A DNA stretch of 64,000 nt. Origin: an uncultured Anaerobutyricum sp. (GTDB lineage: Bacteria > Bacillota > Clostridia > Lachnospirales > Lachnospiraceae). Within the stretch, counting starts at the first letter, position 1. Each line of letters begins with the position of its first letter. The translations under genes were made by a program, and so were the position numbers. Below are positions 1 to 6,928 of the stretch, one piece after another. The notes beneath the pieces are model-generated. The model was not told where the DNA came from. It made no database searches and saw only the letters and a list, made by a program, of their open reading frames with translations. The DNA is taken from assembly GCF_934307085.1 (NCBI RefSeq), contig NZ_CAKRCF010000012.1:6461-70460 (forward strand), given 5' to 3'.

Positions 1-187
1 TATTCTTGGAGTTTTGTCTTAGAATCTTCCAACACGCAGCGACTAAAGTCACAAATATAGGGCATAGGCTCTCTTTGTGGGCGTCCGTTTGGTCACGCAG
101 ATCAGAATTCGATGGAAAAGTTAGCTCATTTCTGATATACTAATACAATGTTAATAAATTAAAAATTTTTATTTTGGGAGGTTTGAA
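1..187. other. Left-edge intergenic with a repeat fragment and weak promoter
   Basis: No gene is seen. Positions 40-57 read cgactaaagtcacaaata, which matches 4488-4505 at 17 of 18 positions. There the motif forms the foot of the right arm of a long inverted repeat, so this is probably the right half of another copy cut by the window edge. A possible -10 box TACAAT (144-149) lies 17 bp from a poor -35, TTAGCT (121-126). The ribosome site GGGAGG at 176-181 serves the first gene. Confidence 0.4.
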
Positions 188-580
188 ATGAGTTTAAATA
201 CAGGAATGAAAATGGTAAAAACGGAGACAGTAACAGTGGAGAATGCAGCCAAGACTTTAGGTAGCGGAAGCCTCTTAGTATACGGAACTCCAGCAATGCT
301 TTTATTAGTGGAAAAGACAGCAGTTGCCCTGTTAGATGGACAGCTTGACGAGGGGATGACAACTGTTGGAACCAACTTAAATGTAGACCATGTTTCTGCA
401 AGTCCAATCGGCTGTGAAGTAAGCTGTGAAGTAACTCTTACAGAGATTGACAGAAAGAAACTTACTTTTGCTGTTGAAGTGAAGGATCCTGCAGGTGTAA
501 TTGGTAAGGGAACACATGAGAGATTTATCGTGGATGCAGAGAAGTTCCAGAATAAAGCGAATGGAAAGTTTGATAAATAA
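188..580 (+). CDS. FlK-like hotdog thioesterase family protein
   Basis: This 130-residue protein has the size and pattern of the single hotdog-fold thioesterases related to fluoroacetyl-CoA thioesterase FlK. Visible cues are a helix with TPAMLLLVEKTA followed by GMTTVGTNLNVDHVSASPIG, where the T and H match the family's catalytic region, and a C-terminal strand with GKGTHERFIVD. Such proteins hydrolyse small acyl-CoA thioesters in the cytoplasm; the substrate cannot be read from sequence. The ATG has a GGGAGG site seven bases upstream. The stop codon shares one base with the start of the downstream pseudouridine synthase, so the two are probably translationally coupled. Confidence 0.8.
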   Translation: MSLNTGMKMVKTETVTVENAAKTLGSGSLLVYGTPAMLLLVEKTAVALLDGQLDEGMTTVGTNLNVDHVSASPIGCEVSCEVTLTEIDRKKLTFAVEVKDPAGVIGKGTHERFIVDAEKFQNKANGKFDK

Positions 581-1416
581 TGGCGGCGACAGGAAAGAAT
601 AATCAGGGGAAAAATAATCCAAGAAAGAATAATCTGGAAAAGAATAATTTAGAAAAGAATACTGCGAATTTTAAGGAAAAGACATCAACTTGCGAACCAA
701 TGCGTCTGAATAAGTTTTTAAGTGATGCAGGCGTGTGTTCAAGAAGACAGGCAGATCGTTATGTGGAACAAGGGCGTATTTTAATTGACGGAGAGCCGGC
801 ACAGATGGGACAGAAAGTGCATACGGGGCAGGATATCCGTGTAGATGGTAAGCGTGTTAGTGTGAGCCGTAAGCAGATTGTTCTTGCGGTAAATAAGCCA
901 AAGGGGATTGTCTGTACAACAGAGAAACGGGAAAAGGATAATATCGTTGATTTTATTAGTTATCCTGAGAGGATTTATCCAGTGGGACGATTGGATAAAG
1001 ATTCCGAGGGTCTCATTTTGATGACCAATGACGGAGAGTTGATGAATGAGATTTTGAAGGCGAGAAATTATCACGAAAAGGAATATGAGGTGACAATTAA
1101 TCGTCCGGTAACGAATGCATTCTTAAAGCAAATGAGTGAGGGTGTGGAGATTCTTGACACGGTAACACGTCCTTGTAAAGTAAAAAGAACGGGCGTGTAT
1201 ACATTTCGCATTATTCTCACACAGGGATTAAATCGACAGATTCGCCGTATGTGTGAGGCATGTGGTTACCGTGTAAGAGAGTTAAAGCGTCTTCGTATTA
1301 TGAATATTCATCTGGGAAGTCTGCCGACAGGAGAGTATCGGGAGATTACCGGGGAGGAGCTTTCAAAACTTGAAAAACTTGCTGGAAGGAAACCAGGAGG
1401 AGTTTATCATGGATAA
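580..1416 (+). CDS. rluF: RluF/RluB-family rRNA pseudouridine synthase
   Basis: 278 residues. An S4 RNA-binding domain begins at about residue 41 (MRLNKFLSDAGVCSRRQAD). The catalytic domain carries GRLDKDSEGLILMTNDGE with catalytic Asp139, then TQGLNRQIRRMCEACGY. That combination is typical of the RsuA/RluB/RluF group acting on 23S rRNA; the RluF assignment rests on the QIRRMCEACGYRVRELKRLRI stretch. The first 40 residues are an unusual Asn/Lys-rich, repetitive extension (KNN-type repeats). A start at 700, just before the S4 domain, is possible, but the 580 start overlaps the previous stop by one base. The end overlaps ligA by 8 bases. Confidence 0.85.
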   Translation: MAATGKNNQGKNNPRKNNLEKNNLEKNTANFKEKTSTCEPMRLNKFLSDAGVCSRRQADRYVEQGRILIDGEPAQMGQKVHTGQDIRVDGKRVSVSRKQIVLAVNKPKGIVCTTEKREKDNIVDFISYPERIYPVGRLDKDSEGLILMTNDGELMNEILKARNYHEKEYEVTINRPVTNAFLKQMSEGVEILDTVTRPCKVKRTGVYTFRIILTQGLNRQIRRMCEACGYRVRELKRLRIMNIHLGSLPTGEYREITGEELSKLEKLAGRKPGGVYHG

Positions 1417-3370
1417 GCAGACGAGAATGAAAGAACTTGTAGAAGTGCTGAATCAGGCTTCTAAAGCATACTATCAGGAAGACCGGGAATTATTTTCCAA
1501 TAAAGAATACGACGAATTATATGATGAATTGCAGGCATTAGAGGCGGAAACTGGCATTGTGATGAGCCAGAGTCCCACACAGAATGTCGGTTATGAAGTA
1601 CTTAGTGAACTGGAAAAAGAGACACATGAAAGTCCAATGCTCTCTCTTGATAAGACCAAGAGTCCAGAGGCATTAAGGGACTGGCTTGGCGAAAAAGAAG
1701 GACTTCTTTCTTGGAAAATGGATGGTCTTACTGTTGTGCTTACTTATCGTGATGGAGTTTTACAAAAGGCAGTTACACGAGGAAATGGTGTTGTAGGCGA
1801 AGTTATTACAAACAATGTCAGAGTATTTAAAAACCTTCCGGCAAAAATTCCATTTGCAGGTGAAGTTGTTCTGCGAGGAGAGGCAGTCATCAAATATTCT
1901 GATTTTAAAAAGATTAACGAAGGCATTGAGGATGTAGATGCTCGTTATAAGAATCCGCGTAACTTATGCAGTGGTTCTGTCCGTCAGCTTAACAATGAAG
2001 TAACCGCAAAGAGAAATGTCTTTTTCTTTGCATTTGCCCTTGTAAAAGCAGAAGGAAGAGAACTCGAGAATTCTGTGGAAAGTAATATGCTCTGGGTGCA
2101 GAATCTTGGATTTGAGATTGTGCCATATAAAAGAGTAGATCGAGGCAATATCATTGATGAGATTCAGAATTTTTCTGAAAAAATTGTGGAAAATGACTTT
2201 CCTTCTGATGGTCTTGTTCTTATTTACGATGACATTGCTTACGGAAATTCTCTTGGAAGAACGGCGAAGTTTCCGCGTAATTCCATTGCTTTTAAATGGG
2301 CGGATGAAGAAGCAGAAACAAAGCTTTTGCACATTGAATGGAGTCCGTCAAGAACAGGTCTTATTAATCCGATTGCCGTGTTTGAGCCAGTAGAGCTTGA
2401 GGGAACAACGGTAGGCCGTGCAAGTCTCCATAATATCAGCATTATGGAAGGATTAGAACTTGGTGAAAATGATCATATCAAGGTCTATAAAGCCAATATG
2501 ATTATTCCACAGATTGCAGAGAACCTTACAAAAAGTGGAACATGCAAGCCGATTGAGCATTGTCCAGCATGTGGTGGTGCGACCGAAGTACGTATAGAGA
2601 ATGATGTCAAAACACTTTATTGCGTGAATCCATATTGCAGTGCAAAAAAAGTGAAGCTCTTTTCTCATTATGTAAGCCGTGATGCGTTAGATATTGAAGG
2701 TTTATCCGAAGCAACATTGATGAAAATGATTGAGCAGGGATTTTTATCCGAATTAAATGATTTGTACAACTTAGAACAGTATAAAGAACAAATCATTGCT
2801 ATGGACGGATTTGGAGAGAAGTCGTATAATAATCTGATACAGTCTATTGAAAAATCAAGGGATACACAGTTGTTCCGCTTCGTTTATGGAATAGGAATCT
2901 TAAATGTTGGAAGTTCAAATGCCAAGCTTTTATGCCGTCATTTTGGGAACTCTTTAGAGAATCTTCGCGGAGCATCCGTAGAAGAAATGACACAGATTGA
3001 CGGAATTGGTGAAGTAATCGCAACAAGTGTACACGACTATTTTGAGAACGAACATAACCAGAAACTTCTCGAAAAACTGCTGCCGTACCTACATTTTGAA
3101 GAGGAAAACGTATCGGCAGAGGGCGAACAGGCACAGAGACTTTTAGATAAGACATTTGTCATTACTGGAACGGTAGAACATTTCACAAACCGAAAAGAAC
3201 TGAAAGAAAAAATAGAAAGTCTCGGAGGGAAAGTGACAGGTTCTGTTTCTAAAAAGACAGATTATCTTATTAATAATGACAATATGTCTTCTTCAAGCAA
3301 AAACAAAAAGGCAAAAGAACTCGGAATCCCTGTGATTACAGAAGAAGAATTCCTTTCAATGATTGAATAA
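1409..3370 (+). CDS. ligA: NAD-dependent DNA ligase, divergent subfamily
   Basis: 653 residues. This enzyme seals nicks in duplex DNA using NAD+. Domains in order: Ia, adenylation domain with KMDG (Lys103 is the AMP acceptor), OB fold, a four-Cys zinc finger (C385, C388, C405, C410), helix-hairpin-helix repeats and a C-terminal BRCT domain from about residue 575. The ATG at 1409 is chosen over upstream in-frame starts because AGGAGG (1396-1401) is ideally placed. Usual LigA signatures are altered: TRGNG replaces TRGDG and NPRNLCSGS replaces NPRNAAAGS. It may therefore be a second, specialised ligase. It overlaps the upstream gene by 8 bases. Confidence 0.9.
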   Translation: MDKQTRMKELVEVLNQASKAYYQEDRELFSNKEYDELYDELQALEAETGIVMSQSPTQNVGYEVLSELEKETHESPMLSLDKTKSPEALRDWLGEKEGLLSWKMDGLTVVLTYRDGVLQKAVTRGNGVVGEVITNNVRVFKNLPAKIPFAGEVVLRGEAVIKYSDFKKINEGIEDVDARYKNPRNLCSGSVRQLNNEVTAKRNVFFFAFALVKAEGRELENSVESNMLWVQNLGFEIVPYKRVDRGNIIDEIQNFSEKIVENDFPSDGLVLIYDDIAYGNSLGRTAKFPRNSIAFKWADEEAETKLLHIEWSPSRTGLINPIAVFEPVELEGTTVGRASLHNISIMEGLELGENDHIKVYKANMIIPQIAENLTKSGTCKPIEHCPACGGATEVRIENDVKTLYCVNPYCSAKKVKLFSHYVSRDALDIEGLSEATLMKMIEQGFLSELNDLYNLEQYKEQIIAMDGFGEKSYNNLIQSIEKSRDTQLFRFVYGIGILNVGSSNAKLLCRHFGNSLENLRGASVEEMTQIDGIGEVIATSVHDYFENEHNQKLLEKLLPYLHFEEENVSAEGEQAQRLLDKTFVITGTVEHFTNRKELKEKIESLGGKVTGSVSKKTDYLINNDNMSSSSKNKKAKELGIPVITEEEFLSMIE

Positions 3371-3407
3371 AATGGTTATATATTATTTAGAAAAGAGATG
3401 AAAATAC

Positions 3408-4337
3408 ATGCCAATCAGAATAAATGCTGATTTGCCAGCAAAAAAAATACTGGAACATGAAAATATTTTCGTAATGGATTATGAGCGTTCTTTAAAACAG
3501 GACATTCGTCCACTGAAAATTATTATCATGAACTTGATGCCTACCAAGCAGGCAACGGAGCTTCAGCTTTTAAGGAGCCTTTCCAACACTCCATTACAGG
3601 TAGACATCACCTTTTTAAAAACAGAAACACATGATGCACAGAATGAATCCCAGACGCACATGGAAACATTCTATACGATTTTCCCGGAAATCAAACAGCA
3701 GTACTTTGACGGACTTATCATTACCGGTGCACCAGTAGAAACACTTGATTTTGAGGAAGTAGACTACTGGCCGGAACTCGTAGAGATTATGGAATGGTCA
3801 AAAACACATGTAACATCGACCTTCCATATCTGCTGGGCAGCACAGGCAGGCCTTTACTATCATTATGGTGTGCGTAAGGAACTGTTAGATGAAAAAATTT
3901 TTGGAATCTTCCAGCATCATACTATACATAGAAAAACCCCGTTGATTCGTGGATTTGATGATGTATTCAATGCACCACATTCCAGACATTCACAGATTGT
4001 AAGAGAGGACGTTGAAAAGAATCCAGAACTTACAATACTTGCTGATTCCGAGCAAGCAGGCCCATTCATCATCATCGCAAAAGAAGGACGTCAGATATTC
4101 GTCACCGGACATCCAGAATATGATGTATTAACCCTTGACGGAGAATACAAACGTGACCTTGCCAAAGGTATGGACAATGTCCCATTCCCAAATCGTTACT
4201 ACAAAGACGATAAACCAGAACTCGGACCAGTGAAGTCTTGGAGATGCCATGCAAATACGCTGTATACCAACTGGCTGAACTATTACGTATATCAGATGAC
4301 TACATATGATCCGATGGAGATTCAGAACCTCAAATAA
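3408..4337 (+). CDS. metA: Homoserine O-acyltransferase MetA, predicted acetyl-CoA type
   Basis: 309 residues, the standard MetA length. It acylates homoserine in methionine synthesis. The catalytic nucleophile is Cys142 in FHICWAAQAG, and the TGHPEYD motif near residue 235 supplies the His/Glu pair. Residue 111 is Glu (GAPVE). In characterised enzymes Glu111 goes with acetyl-CoA use and Gly111 with succinyl-CoA, so O-acetylhomoserine is the predicted product. The gap to ligA is only 37 bases and contains no SAM riboswitch or clear promoter. The gene may therefore be read through from upstream. Confidence 0.93.
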   Translation: MPIRINADLPAKKILEHENIFVMDYERSLKQDIRPLKIIIMNLMPTKQATELQLLRSLSNTPLQVDITFLKTETHDAQNESQTHMETFYTIFPEIKQQYFDGLIITGAPVETLDFEEVDYWPELVEIMEWSKTHVTSTFHICWAAQAGLYYHYGVRKELLDEKIFGIFQHHTIHRKTPLIRGFDDVFNAPHSRHSQIVREDVEKNPELTILADSEQAGPFIIIAKEGRQIFVTGHPEYDVLTLDGEYKRDLAKGMDNVPFPNRYYKDDKPELGPVKSWRCHANTLYTNWLNYYVYQMTTYDPMEIQNLK

Positions 4338-4404
4338 TCGAAAACTGGTTGCTGGAGCAAAAGTAGAATTTATTTTTTTGATTTACAAAATCATCCAAAG
4401 ACAG

Positions 4405-4528
4405 AACCCCGAAAGATAAAAACTCCCTATTTGTGGCCTCGGAGCAAGGTTTGGATGCGAGCGAATAAGCGAACATTCGAACCATCGCGACTAAAGTAAC
4501 AAATAGGGAGTTTTTATCTTTCGGGGTT
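4405..4528. repeat. Perfect 30-bp inverted repeat, 64-nt loop
   Basis: The arms 4405-4434 and 4499-4528 are perfect reverse complements. They flank a 64-base loop ending in cgactaaagta. The structure lies between the convergent 3' ends of metA (+) and RNase P RNA (-), so it may act as a two-way transcription end. The same loop-end motif occurs at 40-57, and a weaker form at 47987-47998 and 52387-52403. This suggests a dispersed stem-loop family. Confidence 0.85.
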
Positions 4529-4551
4529 CGTCCCGTTGAATTCACAAAAAA

Positions 4552-4897
4552 AGAGCCGGACGATAAGCCGGGTTATGTCGTGAATGATCATCTGTCTACG
4601 TCTGCTGTTGCCAGCAGCTTCTAGCGACCCACCTGAAAACAATCCGGGCCAGATTATTGTTTTACATTCGGTCTTGCTTCGGGTGAGGTTTACATGGCAT
4701 TCTCTGTTACCAGAGAATCGGTGGGCTCTTACTCCACCTTTCCACCCTTACTGGCATAAGCCAGCGGTATATCTCTGTTGCACTATCTTTGGAGTCACCT
4801 CCACCGGACGTTATCCGGCACCCTGCCCTGTGAAGCCCGGACTTTCCTCTTCCCAGACCTTTCGGTAACTAAGGGAAGCGATCATTTATCCGACTCT
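4552..4897 (-). ncRNA. rnpB: RNase P RNA
   Basis: Read on the - strand, the transcript contains the conserved P4 core (gaggaaagtccgggctt), then cacagggcagggtgccgg and ggtggaggtgactcc, and near the 3' end the matching strand with the acagaa-type core replaced by gtagacagatgatca. These are diagnostic of bacterial RNase P RNA, the catalytic subunit that matures tRNA 5' ends. The 3' end folds as a GC-rich hairpin (agccgg...) followed by a run of Ts (plus-strand As at 4544-4550), a rho-independent terminator. The ends are approximate to about 10 bases. The subtype (A rather than B) was not settled. Confidence 0.93.
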
Positions 4898-4933
4898 TAT
4901 AAACAATATAAAATGCAAAAAGCATCGTTCATC

Positions 4934-4962
4934 ATTCTAGCAAATAAGGTGAAAAATGTCAA
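4934..4962 (-). promoter_or_regulatory. Promoter of rnpB
   Basis: On the - strand TTGACA (4957-4962) and TAGAAT (4934-4939) are separated by exactly 17 bases. The pair sits about 35 bases upstream of the mature RNase P RNA 5' end. Confidence 0.85.
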
Positions 4963-4963
4963 G

Positions 4964-5007
4964 GTAAGAAGTTTGTAAGGACTTTTATATTCATTTTATG
5001 GTAGAAT
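4964..5007 (+). promoter_or_regulatory. Putative autoregulated promoter of the two-component operon
   Basis: A -10 box TAGAAT (5002-5007) lacks a good -35. In place of the -35 are two direct GTAAG repeats (4964-4968 and 4975-4979) spaced 11 bases apart, one helical turn. That is the usual arrangement for binding by an OmpR-class response regulator. The gene just downstream encodes such a regulator, so self-activation is an inference. Confidence 0.4.
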
Positions 5008-5043
5008 ATAAAACAAAAAAAGACGTGAAGGAAGGGTAAAGAT

Positions 5044-5754
5044 ATGGAAAAGAATGCTAGCATCCTTGTAGTAGATGATGATAAAGAGATTGCGGATCTT
5101 GTGGAGATTTATCTGGTGAATGACGGATATCAGGTATTGAAGGCTTCCGATGGGGAGCAGTGCTTACAGACGTTAAAAGCACATCCAGAAGTCCGCATGC
5201 TCATTCTTGATATTATGATGCCGGGAATTGACGGATTAGAAGTATGCCGTGAGATAAGAAAGACAAGCAATATCCCGATTCTTATTTTATCTGCGAAGGC
5301 AGAGGATATGGATAAGATTGTCGGATTTGGGACAGGAGCGGATGATTATCTTACAAAGCCGTTCCATCCGTTAGAATTGCTTGCGAGAGTGAAGTCTCAG
5401 ATGAAGCGTTATACAATGATTCAGTTAGGAGAGGAACAGCCGGCATCTGGAAGGGACGAGATAGAGATTCAGGATCTTACGATTAACAAAGCTGCCCATG
5501 TAGTGAAGAAGAACGGCAAGGAAGTTGCACTGACTCCGATTGAATTCGATATTTTATATTTATTAGCATCAAACAGAGACAGAGTATTCAGCACTGATGA
5601 AATCTTTGAAAAGGTTTGGAATGAGAAGGTGTACGAAGTAAATAATACTGTTATGGTGCATATACGAAGACTGCGTGAGAAGATAGAAGATAACTCCCGA
5701 AGCCCAAAGATTTTAAAAACTGTATGGGGGGTAGGTTACAAAATTGAAGGTTAA
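5044..5754 (+). CDS. OmpR/VanR-family response regulator
   Basis: 236 residues. The receiver domain (1-120) holds the acidic pair DDD at 11-13, the phospho-acceptor Asp56 in LILDIMMPG and the conserved Lys in YLTKPF. The winged-helix DNA-binding domain (about 140-236) ends in the standard VHIRRLREKIE...VWGVGYKIE. It should be phosphorylated by the next gene product, with which it overlaps by 11 bases. Because the same strand continues into an ABC-type operon with short gaps, the likely regulon includes 6929-11145. The signal sensed is unknown. Confidence 0.92.
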   Translation: MEKNASILVVDDDKEIADLVEIYLVNDGYQVLKASDGEQCLQTLKAHPEVRMLILDIMMPGIDGLEVCREIRKTSNIPILILSAKAEDMDKIVGFGTGADDYLTKPFHPLELLARVKSQMKRYTMIQLGEEQPASGRDEIEIQDLTINKAAHVVKKNGKEVALTPIEFDILYLLASNRDRVFSTDEIFEKVWNEKVYEVNNTVMVHIRRLREKIEDNSRSPKILKTVWGVGYKIEG

Positions 5755-6904
5755 GCGATTTAAAAGCTTTCGTTTCAAGATGGTCATGTATATGTTTTTT
5801 AGTCTGATTGCCACCTTTATAACGGAAGGACTTATATTTATGGGAATCTATTTGTATGAGACAGAGATTATAGCTGGTGAATATAAGAAGGTGTGGGGAG
5901 CATCTGGGCAGGGCAAGATGTCCTTTGGCACATTTACGATGTCGCAGTCGATTGCACTTGATGCCTGGGTCATTGCCATATTTACGATATTGCTTCTGAT
6001 TATTTATTTTATTCTCATATCGAATAAGTTCGTAACGTATGTAAGAGAAATTATCAGTGGTGTGGAACGCATGAAGTCTGGTGATTTGATGGAGGAGATT
6101 CCTGTCCGTGGAGAGGATGAATTTTCAGAAATCGCAGCGTCTATTAATGAAATGCGTCAGAACCTTTCTGAAACGATGGAAGCACAAAAAGCAGTGGAAA
6201 AGACGAAGGATGAACTGATTACGAACGTAGCACATGACCTTCGTACCCCGCTTACATCGATACTTGGCTATCTGGATTTGCTCACACAGGGGGATTTCCT
6301 CACAGAAGAACAGAAACAGAAGTATCTTGGCATTGTATCTTCAAAGGCGAAACAGTTAGAAACTTTGGTAAAGGATTTATTTGATTATACGAGATATGAC
6401 AGGAACAAGGTCAAGATAAAGAAGGAGATTCTTGATTTGAATCTTTTTGTGCCACAGTTAGTGGATGAATTTTATCCAAGCTTTATGGACCATCAATTAG
6501 AATGTCGTACCGATTTTTATGAGGGGGCATTGAATATTGAAGGAAACGGTGAGTTGCTTGCGAGAGCAATTGGTAATCTGATTTCAAATGCAATTAAATA
6601 TGGGGCCGATGGAAAGCTGGTAGAAGTGCATACCGGTTTAAAAGATAAGAAGGCATTTGTGGCAATTGTCAATTACGGAAAGATTATTCCGGCAAAAGAC
6701 CTGGACAAGATTTTTGATAAGTTTTACAGGGTGGAAAACTCAAGATCATTAAAGACTGGAGGTACAGGACTTGGGCTGGCAATAGCAAAGAACATTGTTA
6801 ATCTTCATGAGGGAAATATCTGGGCGACCAGCGATGAGTCGGGAACCAGATTCCAGATAGAACTTCCGGTTGTGCAGGCACACACACCAAATGCCGGAAA
6901 ATAA
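5744..6904 (+). CDS. Membrane histidine kinase (VanS-like)
   Basis: 386 residues from a TTG start that overlaps the response regulator by 11 bases; a purine-rich GGGGGGTAGG precedes it. Two transmembrane segments (about 13-37 and 75-96) enclose a short external loop of about 38 residues. A HAMP domain (97-150), a dimerisation domain with phospho-acceptor His164 (NVAHDLRTPLTSILGYL) and an ATPase domain with N, G1 (DKIFDKFYR) and G2 (GGTGLGLAIAK) boxes follow. The tiny sensor loop resembles kinases that sense envelope stress or a partner transporter rather than a soluble ligand. Confidence 0.92.
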   Translation: MKVKRFKSFRFKMVMYMFFSLIATFITEGLIFMGIYLYETEIIAGEYKKVWGASGQGKMSFGTFTMSQSIALDAWVIAIFTILLLIIYFILISNKFVTYVREIISGVERMKSGDLMEEIPVRGEDEFSEIAASINEMRQNLSETMEAQKAVEKTKDELITNVAHDLRTPLTSILGYLDLLTQGDFLTEEQKQKYLGIVSSKAKQLETLVKDLFDYTRYDRNKVKIKKEILDLNLFVPQLVDEFYPSFMDHQLECRTDFYEGALNIEGNGELLARAIGNLISNAIKYGADGKLVEVHTGLKDKKAFVAIVNYGKIIPAKDLDKIFDKFYRVENSRSLKTGGTGLGLAIAKNIVNLHEGNIWATSDESGTRFQIELPVVQAHTPNAGK

Positions 6905-6928
6905 CAGCAAAGATAAGAGGAATAAAAT

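Noticed and set aside
3371-3407. SAM riboswitch before metA
   Set aside because: The gap is 37 bases, too short, and lacks the conserved elements.
4584-4978. Open frames on the + strand across this stretch
   Set aside because: They run antisense to RNase P RNA and its promoter, with no ribosome sites.
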